Assembly: GCA_027080605.1 (NCBI GenBank)
Contig: JALWRO010000107.1
Location: forward strand, 1 to 25,083
Direction of reading: 5' to 3'
Length of the DNA: 25,083 nucleotides
From: Campylobacterales bacterium
Lineage (GTDB): Bacteria; Campylobacterota; Campylobacteria; Campylobacterales; QNZT01
The translations under genes were made by a program, and so were the position numbers. The first letter of the stretch is position 1. Every line of letters begins with the position of its first letter. This document shows, piece by piece, positions 1 to 6,734 of the stretch. The notes beneath the pieces were generated by a model that ran no database searches, was not told the DNA's origin, and saw only the letters and a program-made list of their open reading frames with translations.

Positions 1-189
1 ATTTTTGACACCAATGTAAAGCCCGCACCCCACACCGCAGTAACCGCAGGTGGAGCGCACCCACTTGTCCGGCTTCTTTTCCTTGGCGACTTTGCCGAAG
101 ATCGGGTCGTCGACGAGGGCGTATTTGTCGTTTTTGATATCAAATCCGAGGAAGTTTTTGATTTTGTCTATTATGGTTGGTTTACTCAT
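1..189 (-). CDS. Molybdopterin oxidoreductase, N-terminal 63 aa (NasC/NapA-like nitrate reductase candidate), partial
   Basis: Only the first 63 codons are inside the window; the gene runs off the left edge. The translation starts MSKPTIIDK and reaches a Cys-x2-Cys-x3-Cys motif at C48, C51 and C55 (RSTCGYCGVGCGLYIG). This is the first half of the N-terminal [4Fe-4S] site of Mo-bisMGD oxidoreductases, and its wording resembles assimilatory (NasC/NarB) and NapA-type nitrate reductases. No Tat signal precedes it, so the enzyme is probably cytoplasmic. The ATG (189-187) overlaps the TGA of the DmsB-DmsC fusion (188-186) as ATGA, so the two are translationally coupled. With the nitrate transporter two genes upstream, nitrate reductase is the best guess. 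Formate dehydrogenase or another Mo enzyme cannot be excluded, because the fourth cysteine and the active-site region are missing. Confidence 0.7.
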   Translation of the reverse strand, partial: MSKPTIIDKIKNFLGFDIKNDKYALVDDPIFGKVAKEKKPDKWVRSTCGYCGVGCGLYIGVKN

Positions 190-1796
190 CGTTGGTTTCC
201 TGCAAAAAAGTTTCCTGCCAGTCCCAGCGGAACGACAGTGACGAAAAAGAGATATCTGCCGATAAACTCACTCAGCAGCGCGCCGACAACGGCGATGGCA
301 AGCACCATGGCTGCCGCTGTGGTCGCTTTGCCTGCCATCAGCACGATTGCCGTAATTGGCAGTATCAGTGCGAAAAGTGCGAGTGACCAGAGCCGGGTCT
401 TTTTCAGTTTCCCGAAATGTTCCGTCAGCAAGATGCGCGAGCGGTTGAGTTGATAGTAGAGCGGATGATCCTCTTTGATCTGTTTGAAAAAGTTGATCTC
501 TTCATAGATCATATAGAGTTGGTAAAGTCCGTAGAGCAGGGCGATGGCGAGGATCGCCATGACGCTGCGCTCCGCGCCACTGAGCAGCATGACAAACGCC
601 GTCAGTAAAAAGCCGACATAGCCTGCACCGAAAAAGCGTCCGGTGGTCGATTTGCGGTTCCATGCCGGGCGGGCGCGTACACGGTAGATGCGTGACTGGG
701 CGTAGATCCCGTAAAGTCCGATCGCCAGCACACCTGCCTGAAGCGCGACCATCAGCCAGCCGTTGGGATCGATCAGATTCTTGCCGAAGAGCATCGGGTA
801 GAGATAAATAAGTACAACCAAAGTGGCGCCGCCTGCGTAAGCGCCCAGCGCCGCCGCTTCCCGCGAGAGCCAGGAGGTTTTGAGATTTTTCATCGCCGTC
901 AGGGCGAGTCCGGGGCGTCCAAGATGGAGCGCCGAGAGCGGCAATCCGATAGCTGCGGGCAAAAAGACTGCCAGTGCCAGCCAGAAGTTCGGTGCCGCGG
1001 GGTTAAATCCCGCCGCGTGGAGCAGGGTGCCCAGAAACATCGCAATAAATCCGCCGACGGAGACCTGTGTCAAAACGGTCATGAAGACCAGCGGCAGTTC
1101 TGCGTGGGCAGGTTTGAGCAGTCGTTCATCTGCCGGTTTGACTTCCCCTTCGAACTCGGGAAGGGTGTAGCGCGTAGTCGGTTTGGTGATAGAAATATCG
1201 GGAAGGTGCGGGGCGACACCCGACTTTTCTATCTCTCCCTCAAGCCACTCGTCCGGTTTGAAGATTTCGATTTCGATCGCGCCTGCGGGGCATGCCTGCA
1301 CGCATGCCGGGGTTTGACCCTCATCCAGCTTTTCATGACACATATGGCACTTGGTGACGATACCACGGTCTTTGTTGAAAACAGGCACTTCGTAGGGGCA
1401 GTTCCACGTACAGTACTGGCATCCGATACAGACATCGTCATCATGAAAGACGATACCGTTATCGAACTTGATGTAAGAGTTTGTCGGGCATCCTCTGAGA
1501 CATTCCGGGTCAATACAGTGATTGCAGCTCATCGAGTTGAAGAGTTGGCTGACATTGGGAAAGACGCCCGCTTCCATCTCGCCGACACGGCGCCATTTGA
1601 CGTCGGGGGTGTTGTTATTCTGTTCGTTACAGGCGACTTCACAGCAGTGGCAGCCTACACAGGCGGTCATGTCGAAGTGAAAGCGGTACTGCTCTCCCTT
1701 TTTCAGCGGCGGAAGGTCGATTTGATAATTTCCGCACTGCATACCGGTGTTGGCTTTGTAGTCGATAAAACTTTGCAGCGGTGTTTCTTGTTGCAT
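186..1796 (-). CDS. DmsB-DmsC fusion: four-cluster ferredoxin subunit joined to a quinol-type membrane anchor
   Basis: The 536-aa protein joins two subunits that are usually separate. Residues 1-190 are a DmsB-like ferredoxin with four cysteine groups: C46/C49/C52/C56, C91/C94/C99/C103, C123/C126/C129/C133 and C150/C153/C165/C169, typical for four [4Fe-4S] clusters. From about residue 235 to the end the chain is strongly hydrophobic, with roughly eight membrane segments as in the DmsC anchor, which oxidises menaquinol. The fusion should pass electrons from the quinone pool to the downstream molybdenum enzyme. The start ATG at 1796 has an AAGGAG four bases upstream and lies eight bases after the kinase gene. 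The stop overlaps the molybdoenzyme start. There is no Tat signal, so the ferredoxin part probably faces the cytoplasm. Family and topology are clear; the substrate of the complex is inferred from context. Confidence 0.85.
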   Translation of the reverse strand: MQQETPLQSFIDYKANTGMQCGNYQIDLPPLKKGEQYRFHFDMTACVGCHCCEVACNEQNNNTPDVKWRRVGEMEAGVFPNVSQLFNSMSCNHCIDPECLRGCPTNSYIKFDNGIVFHDDDVCIGCQYCTWNCPYEVPVFNKDRGIVTKCHMCHEKLDEGQTPACVQACPAGAIEIEIFKPDEWLEGEIEKSGVAPHLPDISITKPTTRYTLPEFEGEVKPADERLLKPAHAELPLVFMTVLTQVSVGGFIAMFLGTLLHAAGFNPAAPNFWLALAVFLPAAIGLPLSALHLGRPGLALTAMKNLKTSWLSREAAALGAYAGGATLVVLIYLYPMLFGKNLIDPNGWLMVALQAGVLAIGLYGIYAQSRIYRVRARPAWNRKSTTGRFFGAGYVGFLLTAFVMLLSGAERSVMAILAIALLYGLYQLYMIYEEINFFKQIKEDHPLYYQLNRSRILLTEHFGKLKKTRLWSLALFALILPITAIVLMAGKATTAAAMVLAIAVVGALLSEFIGRYLFFVTVVPLGLAGNFFAGNQR

Positions 1797-1804
1797 GGTG
1801 CTCC

Positions 1805-3436
1805 TTATTCCATCATCATGATGATGAGGTAGATATTGAGTAAAAATGAGACAATAAACGCGATTTTATAGACTTTGAGCGGTTCTCGCTCGATCAGCGA
1901 AGCGCTTTTGTCGTACCACGGTTTGACTTTATCGGGATTTTCGAGATCGTAAAGCATTTCCGAGTAGTTTCGGTAGCGTTTCTCTTTATCCGTTTCGATT
2001 GCGTGGAGGATGATACTCTCCAGCCACGGCGGGATTTTGGGATTGTATCGGGTCGGCGGTTTCGGTTTTTTGAAAACAGGGGTCTGAAACGGTTCGATTT
2101 CGCCGTAGGGGAGTTTGCCCGTCAGCGATTCGTAAAGTGTTACGCCGATGGCGAAGATTTCACTTCCTTCATCGATACTTTCGCCGTGAAAACGACCGGG
2201 TGCCAGATAGCTGGGGGTTCCGGCACGCGATGCTGTCGAAAAGATTTCAGTGATAGAGCCGAAATCGACTGTTTTAAAGTAGGTTTTTCCTTTGCGCTGC
2301 GCACGGATAATATTTTCGGGTTTGATGTCGGCATGCACCAGGTCATATTTGAGCAGAAACTGCTCCATGTGCAGCAAAAATTTTGCCAGATGGACACCTT
2401 CGTCGATCGAGAGCAGCCGGCGTTTCAGATAGCTTTTGAGCTGGTCGCCCTCGACATACTCCATGATGTAGTAGCGTTTGGTACGGTTTTTGGGAATGAC
2501 CGCTTTAGGAAAATATCCCGCTTTGAGGCGTTTGGCGTTCCATGCTTCCTTGACGAAAAGATCGAGGACTTTTTCATCTTCGAGTGCTTCATGAGGTGCA
2601 AACTTCATGACATATTTTTTCCCTTTTCGGGAACAGAGCCAGGTGCGTTCGTTTTGTACCAGCGGTTTGAGGAGCGTGTAGCCGTCGACTGTTTCACCTG
2701 CTTTAAGTTTTTCGGGAATCGGCAGTTTCAGGGATTTGAGCCGGCATGTCTGGTCGATTTCATCGACTTGCATAATGACAGCAGTCGTGTCGTCCGGGAG
2801 GTTGTCGTCCACTTTTTTGCTGGCATATTTGACCAGTATATTGGCTCCCGCACTCATGGCGGTAATCAGCTCCCGTTCGTTGTCGAAAATGTTGTAAAGC
2901 CCGTCGCTGCAGAGGAGAATGCGATCTTTTGCACGGATAATGTTTTCAAAATAGTAGATATCGGTCTCTTCCGCCATGCCGATCGCGGCAGTGAGGACAT
3001 GCTCCATTCCCTCTTCGTCGGAGTTGTGGTCTTTGGAGAGTTGATGGAGTCTGTTGTTACGGCAGAGGTAGATGCGGCTGTCTCCGACATTGGCACCGTA
3101 GAGTTTGTCTCCCTCTATGACAGCGACAGCAACGGTAGTGACCAGTTCCGGGCGTTCATATGATTCTATCGATTCATGATAGAGGATGGCATTGATGCTG
3201 GAGATAAAGTGCTTGAGTGTCTTTTCCATACTCCAGGACATGGGGCGGTTACGGAGATTTTTGAGCAGGTAGCCCGATACCCGTTTTGCCGCTTCCGCGC
3301 CTGCTTCCGCGCTGCCGACACCGTCGCAGACGATGGCGATAGATGCGTCCGAAAGATGTTTGTATTCAAAAGCGTCATCACCTGTGAGATGATCACCTTT
3401 GGCTAAAGTAAAACCTGAAAGCTTGATATTTGCCAT
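1805..3436 (-). CDS. PP2C-type phosphatase / Ser-Thr protein kinase fusion with C-terminal membrane anchor
   Basis: The 543-aa protein has two opposing enzyme domains. Residues 1-230 are a PP2C phosphatase: D38-G39 metal motif, GDS at 118-120, CSDG at 176-179 and PDDTTAV at 215-221. Residues 250-500 are a Hanks-type kinase: candidate ATP lysine K278 (YVMKFA), helix-C glutamate E297, catalytic loop HADIKPEN at 368-375 (HAD in place of HRD) and DFG at 391-393. The glycine-rich loop is degenerate and the APE motif reads APG. A hydrophobic segment (about 522-541) at the extreme C-terminus suggests tail anchoring, with both domains in the cytoplasm. Proteins of this layout sit beside nitrate transporters in proteobacterial nitrate-assimilation loci such as that of Pseudomonas, so a role in controlling nitrate uptake or reduction is likely but unproven. 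The ribosome site is weak. Confidence 0.88.
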   Translation of the reverse strand: MANIKLSGFTLAKGDHLTGDDAFEYKHLSDASIAIVCDGVGSAEAGAEAAKRVSGYLLKNLRNRPMSWSMEKTLKHFISSINAILYHESIESYERPELVTTVAVAVIEGDKLYGANVGDSRIYLCRNNRLHQLSKDHNSDEEGMEHVLTAAIGMAEETDIYYFENIIRAKDRILLCSDGLYNIFDNERELITAMSAGANILVKYASKKVDDNLPDDTTAVIMQVDEIDQTCRLKSLKLPIPEKLKAGETVDGYTLLKPLVQNERTWLCSRKGKKYVMKFAPHEALEDEKVLDLFVKEAWNAKRLKAGYFPKAVIPKNRTKRYYIMEYVEGDQLKSYLKRRLLSIDEGVHLAKFLLHMEQFLLKYDLVHADIKPENIIRAQRKGKTYFKTVDFGSITEIFSTASRAGTPSYLAPGRFHGESIDEGSEIFAIGVTLYESLTGKLPYGEIEPFQTPVFKKPKPPTRYNPKIPPWLESIILHAIETDKEKRYRNYSEMLYDLENPDKVKPWYDKSASLIEREPLKVYKIAFIVSFLLNIYLIIMMME

Positions 3437-3471
3437 ATTAATTCCCGATAACCCCTCTCATATATAAAAAT

Positions 3472-3477
3472 ATTATA
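3472..3477 (-). promoter_or_regulatory. Candidate -10 element (TATAAT) for the kinase operon
   Basis: On the minus strand a perfect TATAAT lies 35 bases upstream of the kinase-phosphatase start codon, in an A/T-rich stretch. No convincing -35 is present at the right distance (the closest, TTGATG, has a 20-base spacer). It could let the lower three genes be expressed apart from narK. Support is motif only. Confidence 0.35.
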
Positions 3478-3506
3478 CAATAATTCCTATACAGAAGCAT
3501 CAAAGC

Positions 3507-3529
3507 AGGTGCTTAAAAAACAGGCACCT
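3507..3529 (-). other. Short stem-loop between narK and the kinase gene
   Basis: AGGTGC and GCACCT form a six-base perfect inverted repeat around an 11-base loop, and the repeat touches the narK stop codon. On the minus strand the T-run lies inside the loop rather than after the stem, so it is not a textbook terminator. It may weakly separate narK from the downstream genes, or it may be chance. Confidence 0.25.
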
Positions 3530-4812
3530 TATATTCTTCCTCCTGCCTGTACACCCCATGTGGTTCTCCATCGGGTTTTGACCATCGAAATACCGATGAT
3601 CGCAACCATGACAACCAGTGCGAAGATGATAAAACCGGCGGTATACCCGTTAAACGCCTCTTTGCTCCATCCGAGTGTTTTGATCAGCGCCGTACCGCCC
3701 AGTCCGCCCGCACAACCGATAATACCGGTCATAATACCGATATCTTTTCCGAAACGCTGCGGTACCAGCTGGAAAACAGCACCGTTTGCCATGCCCAGAT
3801 TTGCCATAATCAAAAAGAGTACGAAAATAGCGAGGAAAAAAGGCAGGTGTACCAGTGCGTTCAGGAGTGCCAGCAGTGCAACGGCTCCGTAAAAGATATA
3901 GAGTGATTTGACACCTCCTAGTTTGTCGGCGATCGCACCGCCCACCGGACGCAGAACCGCACCGGCAAAGATACAGATAGCACCGAAATAGCCGGCGATC
4001 ACTTTGACGTTGGGTTCATTCAGAACATCGAGTCCGAAGGCACTCATATCTGCCTGATAACTGTTCATGAGATAGACTTTCATATAGCCCGCGAAACCGA
4101 CGAATCCGCCGAAGCTGACGGCATAGAAGAGGTTAAACCACCAGGTGTCTTTGTCTTTAAGCAGTTTCAGGTAGTCACGTACTTTTTTGGGGCGGGGTGT
4201 ATAGATCTCTTTGGGTGCGTCTTTTGCCAGAAAAAAGTAGGTGATCATGATGATTGCGGAGAGAATGCCGCCGACCAGGAAGACTGCCTGCCATCCCCAC
4301 AGTTCCGCGATTTTCGGTGCAAAGAGGAAGTCGATAACAACACCGATATTTCCCGCGCCTGCGATTCCCAGCACGACACCCTGCAGTTTGGGCGGATACC
4401 ACTGTCCCGCCTGCGGCAGCGCTACGGCGAAGGATGCGCCCGCAAAACCGAGGATAAACGCGACCATCAGCAACTCTTCATAGGTGATCGACTCGCCTTT
4501 GAACCAGGCATAAAAGAGCCCGAAAACGACGATCGCCTGTGACATGATCGCAGTTTTTTTGGCACCGATTTTATCGACCAGAAATCCAAGCAAAATACGT
4601 AAAATAGCCCCGGAAAGTATCGGCAGTGAAAGCAGTGTCGCTTTTTGTGAGGGACTCATGACAAAGCCCTGTGAGAGTTTCAGCGCTTCGGTGATTTCTG
4701 TAGAAAGGGGTCCGAGCATCGTCCAGACCATGAAACTAAAATCAAAATATAAAAATGCTGCCAAAAGCGTCGGCCAGTGTCCCTGACCTTTCAGCTCTTT
4801 AAATGCACCCAT
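3529..4812 (-). CDS. narK: NarK/NasA-type nitrate (nitrite) transporter, MFS
   Basis: This 427-aa protein has about twelve membrane segments and major-facilitator layout. Family marks include the two transport arginines in their usual settings (GAILRILLGFLVDKIG near residue 75 and GAVLRPVGGAIADKLGG in the second half). The two glycine/asparagine-rich nitrate signatures are also visible (GAGNIGVVID in helix 5; NLGMANGAVFQLVPQRF followed by GCAGGLGG in the second half). It should move nitrate in, or exchange nitrate and nitrite, across the inner membrane. AAGGAG (4818-4823) lies five bases before the ATG. It heads a minus-strand unit with the kinase-phosphatase, ferredoxin-anchor and molybdoenzyme genes, which fits nitrate delivery to a cytoplasmic-side reductase. 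The sequence does not distinguish proton symport from nitrate/nitrite antiport. The name narK is used for the family; nasA would be equally defensible. Confidence 0.88.
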   Translation of the reverse strand: MGAFKELKGQGHWPTLLAAFLYFDFSFMVWTMLGPLSTEITEALKLSQGFVMSPSQKATLLSLPILSGAILRILLGFLVDKIGAKKTAIMSQAIVVFGLFYAWFKGESITYEELLMVAFILGFAGASFAVALPQAGQWYPPKLQGVVLGIAGAGNIGVVIDFLFAPKIAELWGWQAVFLVGGILSAIIMITYFFLAKDAPKEIYTPRPKKVRDYLKLLKDKDTWWFNLFYAVSFGGFVGFAGYMKVYLMNSYQADMSAFGLDVLNEPNVKVIAGYFGAICIFAGAVLRPVGGAIADKLGGVKSLYIFYGAVALLALLNALVHLPFFLAIFVLFLIMANLGMANGAVFQLVPQRFGKDIGIMTGIIGCAGGLGGTALIKTLGWSKEAFNGYTAGFIIFALVVMVAIIGISMVKTRWRTTWGVQAGGRI

Positions 4813-4844
4813 TTATGCTCCTTGTTATTTAATTTATAAGTTTT

Positions 4845-4873
4845 AGTATAGCCAAATGTATGTAAAATGTTAA
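4845..4873 (-). promoter_or_regulatory. Candidate sigma70 promoter of narK
   Basis: Read on the minus strand, TTAACA (4873-4868, five of six matches to the -35 consensus) is separated by exactly 17 bases from TATACT (4850-4845, five of six matches to the -10 consensus). Transcription would start near 4838, about 25 bases before the narK ATG. Confidence 0.55.
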
Positions 4874-4880
4874 CCAGTTT

Positions 4881-4901
4881 ATTGATTAAAAAATAATCAA
4901 T
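4881..4901. promoter_or_regulatory. Perfect 8-base inverted repeat, probable operator between narK and the Crp/Fnr gene
   Basis: ATTGATTA (4881-4888) and TAATCAAT (4894-4901) are exact inverted repeats separated by five A residues. The arms contain the FNR half-site TTGAT, but the spacing (nine bases between TTGAT and ATCAA) is too wide for a normal FNR site. The centre lies about 53 bases upstream of the predicted narK start and just upstream of its -35. A different dimeric regulator is therefore likely. Confidence 0.45.
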
Positions 4902-4978
4902 GTGTTGAATATGCTCCTTCGCTTATTTAAATATCAGGTTAATTTTGTTATGTCATATGTAAAAAAGTAAATAAATGA

Positions 4979-4984
4979 TACAAT
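4979..4984 (+). promoter_or_regulatory. Extended -10 promoter of the Crp/Fnr regulator gene
   Basis: TACAAT preceded by TG one base upstream (TG-A-TACAAT) forms an extended -10 about 33 bases before the regulator's ATG. No -35 is recognisable, as is common in Campylobacterota promoters. Confidence 0.5.
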
Positions 4985-5016
4985 ATTAGACTCATTTAAA
5001 ACAAAGGTATCGCCAT

Positions 5017-5658
5017 ATGGATTTTAAATTAAAAGATATTCCCTTTTTTAACAATTTGAGCGATGAGAACATTAAAAAACTGGAACAGATCTCTTATTTT
5101 AAAAACTATGAGGCGGACGAGTTACTCTTTTACGAAGGAGATGCGCCTAAAAAGCTCTATATTCTTGTTGACGGTGTTCTTCGGCTCTATAAAACAAATC
5201 CCAAAGGTCAGGAGATATATATTCATCAGTTCATACCGACTTCGATGGTCGGCGAGCTTGCAAACTTCGAACAGATGCCTTTCCCCGCATCGGCGAGGTT
5301 TGTCACCAGCGGCACTGTGCTGAAAATCGAATATCAGTCGCTGGAGAATATGTTTTTTAAAAATCCGGATATCTGTATGGAGATTATCAAATCTTTGAGC
5401 AAAAAGCTCAAAGTCCTTTCCAACGTAATCCATAACGAGATGATATTGACATCGGAAGCGAAGGTCGCCAAGTTCATTGATGAGCATAAAGAGCTTTTCG
5501 AAACTGTCAAAAATAATCAGATAGCCGCTATTTTAAATGTCTCCCCTGAAACACTTTCCCGCACACTGGCGAAGCTGAAGAAAAAGAGTATTATCAGTAT
5601 CGATAAAAGCCATACTATTACCATTTTGGATCATGACGCGCTAAAACAGCTTTTTTAA
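5017..5658 (+). CDS. Crp/Fnr-family transcription regulator, cysteine-poor (DNR/NarR-like)
   Basis: The 213-aa protein has an N-terminal cyclic-nucleotide-fold sensor (about 5-115), a dimerisation helix (about 118-145) and a C-terminal winged helix-turn-helix (about 146-213). The recognition helix reads SPETLSRTLAKL, with E178, S181 and R182 matching the E-x-x-S-R triad with which FNR reads TTGAT. The only cysteine is C120, so the oxygen-sensing [4Fe-4S] cluster of FNR is absent. A non-cluster sensor such as the NO-sensing DNR/NnrR type is more likely. AAAGG (5003-5007) precedes the ATG. The gene lies directly upstream of the nor operon, whose FNR-type box begins nine bases after its stop, and divergent from narK. 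It is the obvious candidate activator of the four boxes in this window. The effector is inference. Confidence 0.88.
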   Translation: MDFKLKDIPFFNNLSDENIKKLEQISYFKNYEADELLFYEGDAPKKLYILVDGVLRLYKTNPKGQEIYIHQFIPTSMVGELANFEQMPFPASARFVTSGTVLKIEYQSLENMFFKNPDICMEIIKSLSKKLKVLSNVIHNEMILTSEAKVAKFIDEHKELFETVKNNQIAAILNVSPETLSRTLAKLKKKSIISIDKSHTITILDHDALKQLF

Positions 5659-5666
5659 GAGACCTC

Positions 5667-5708
5667 TTGACTTATATCAATCATTAAAACTTATTATTTC
5701 AATACAAT
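5667..5708 (+). promoter_or_regulatory. FNR-type class II promoter of the nor operon
   Basis: The box TTGACTTATATCAA (5667-5680) differs at one base from the FNR consensus TTGAT-N4-ATCAA. A -10 hexamer TACAAT (5703-5708) begins 36 bases after the box begins, so the box centre is at -41.5 relative to a start near 5715. No -35 is present, as expected when the activator replaces it. Confidence 0.75.
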
Positions 5709-5741
5709 TACACCTGTAGTACTTTACCAGCAGGAGACAGT

Positions 5742-6065
5742 ATGAAAGAAGTATACCTCAATATGCCACAATTAGCCCCCGGAGATTTTTTACCGATTTT
5801 TACATCGGCGACGCTTGTCATGATCTTCGGAATAATATTTGTGGGGTTGTATACTTTTGCCAAACTTAAAAAAATTCCTATGTTTTACCAGTATGTAGGG
5901 TATCTTTTTTGGTTTGGATGTGCATACTCGCTCTATATGCTTAGTACTCTGGTTGGAAGTGGGGATTTTACACGAAAAGTATTGATGCTGGCAATGGTGG
6001 CTTACCTGATATTGCCGCATTTTATCTACTTTTTGATGCAGGAAACCCACGAGCAACACGATTAA
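5742..6065 (+). CDS. Small three-helix membrane protein of the nor operon, unknown function
   Basis: The 107-aa protein is almost wholly membrane-embedded. Three hydrophobic segments lie at about residues 15-40, 48-69 and 76-97, followed by a short charged tail ending ETHEQHD. AGGAG (5732-5736) is five bases before the ATG. It is the first gene after the FNR-type promoter, with norC 12 bases downstream, so it is made together with the NO reductase. It is not NorE, NorD or NorQ by length or motifs. No heme or metal motif stands out beyond scattered histidines. Possible roles are assembly or stabilisation of NorBC, or a small accessory subunit; none can be shown from sequence. I do not recognise the family. 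Confidence 0.8.
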   Translation: MKEVYLNMPQLAPGDFLPIFTSATLVMIFGIIFVGLYTFAKLKKIPMFYQYVGYLFWFGCAYSLYMLSTLVGSGDFTRKVLMLAMVAYLILPHFIYFLMQETHEQHD

Positions 6066-6077
6066 AAGGAGGTATAT

Positions 6078-6734
6078 ATGGCAGAGCAACCAAAATCTGT
6101 TTGGCGCAGTATATCGTTTTGGAAACGATCGGCTGCATGGGTAACCGGATTTGCAACGATCCTGTTGATTTGGCTGACATTCGATACGATGGGGCAGATC
6201 AAGATGGGCACGGATGCAGATTTGCAAAACGGTGTAACCAAAAGAGTTCCGGCTCCGACGGTTATCAACTATCACATCGACTACAAGATGAATACAAAAA
6301 GAGGTCATGAAGCACCGGTGATCGGTGACAAAGAAGCTTTCTTCGGTAAAGAGTGGTCTCCGAAAGAGGCGGCGGCGCTTCTGCATCTTGGAAAACTGAC
6401 ATCTCAGGCAAAAAACTGTATGAACTGTCATACACTTTTGGGGAACGGTGCATACTATGCTCCCGACTTGACCAAAGCATGGCTTGATCCTGCATGGAGC
6501 GATAAAGGTCCAATGCTGGCGATGACAGGCAAAAGTACCAGAGAAGAGGCGATGGCAGAGTTTTTGCAGCATCCTTCAAAATATCCTACACACGCACGTA
6601 TGATGCCGAATCTCGGTATCACAGCAGAGGAAGCGAAAGGTTTGGTGGCGTTTTTGAAACACATGAGTTCCATCGATACCAACGGTTTCCCGAGAAACTT
6701 CGGTAAAGAGGAGGAAAGCACTTATGCTAAGTAG
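6078..6734 (+). CDS. norC: Nitric oxide reductase cytochrome c subunit NorC
   Basis: NorC passes electrons from periplasmic donors to NorB for reduction of two NO to N2O. The 218-aa protein has one N-terminal membrane anchor (about 18-38), then a periplasmic cytochrome c domain with the heme site C114-M-N-C117-H118. The site is followed by the NorC-typical TLLGNGAYYAPDLTKAW. M175 or M176 is the likely axial methionine (ARMMPNLGIT). It is longer than classical NorC (about 150 aa) because of an extra stretch between the anchor and the heme site (roughly 45-105). AAGGAGG (6066-6072) is an excellent ribosome site. The 3' end overlaps the norB start by 11 bases in another frame, which suggests coupled translation. 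Confidence 0.95.
   Translation: MAEQPKSVWRSISFWKRSAAWVTGFATILLIWLTFDTMGQIKMGTDADLQNGVTKRVPAPTVINYHIDYKMNTKRGHEAPVIGDKEAFFGKEWSPKEAAALLHLGKLTSQAKNCMNCHTLLGNGAYYAPDLTKAWLDPAWSDKGPMLAMTGKSTREEAMAEFLQHPSKYPTHARMMPNLGITAEEAKGLVAFLKHMSSIDTNGFPRNFGKEEESTYAK

Noticed and set aside
924..1832. Long plus-strand open frame (302 codons) opposite the ferredoxin-anchor gene
   Set aside because: It is the antisense shadow of the clearly coding DmsB-DmsC frame, has no ribosome site and a cysteine/arginine-rich composition without family motifs.
2003..3163. Plus-strand open frame of 386 codons opposite the kinase-phosphatase
   Set aside because: It is antisense to a gene with complete kinase and PP2C motifs; low-complexity F/D/V-rich translation typical of a shadow frame.
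4943..4956. Possible FNR-type box 36 bases before the -10 of the Crp/Fnr gene
   Set aside because: The bases TTTTG-N4-GTCAT match only parts of the half-sites, so autoregulation in this register is not supported.
5790..6572. Minus-strand open frame of 260 codons opposite the start of the nor operon
   Set aside because: It covers norC and the 107-aa gene in antisense and shows no family motif or ribosome site.
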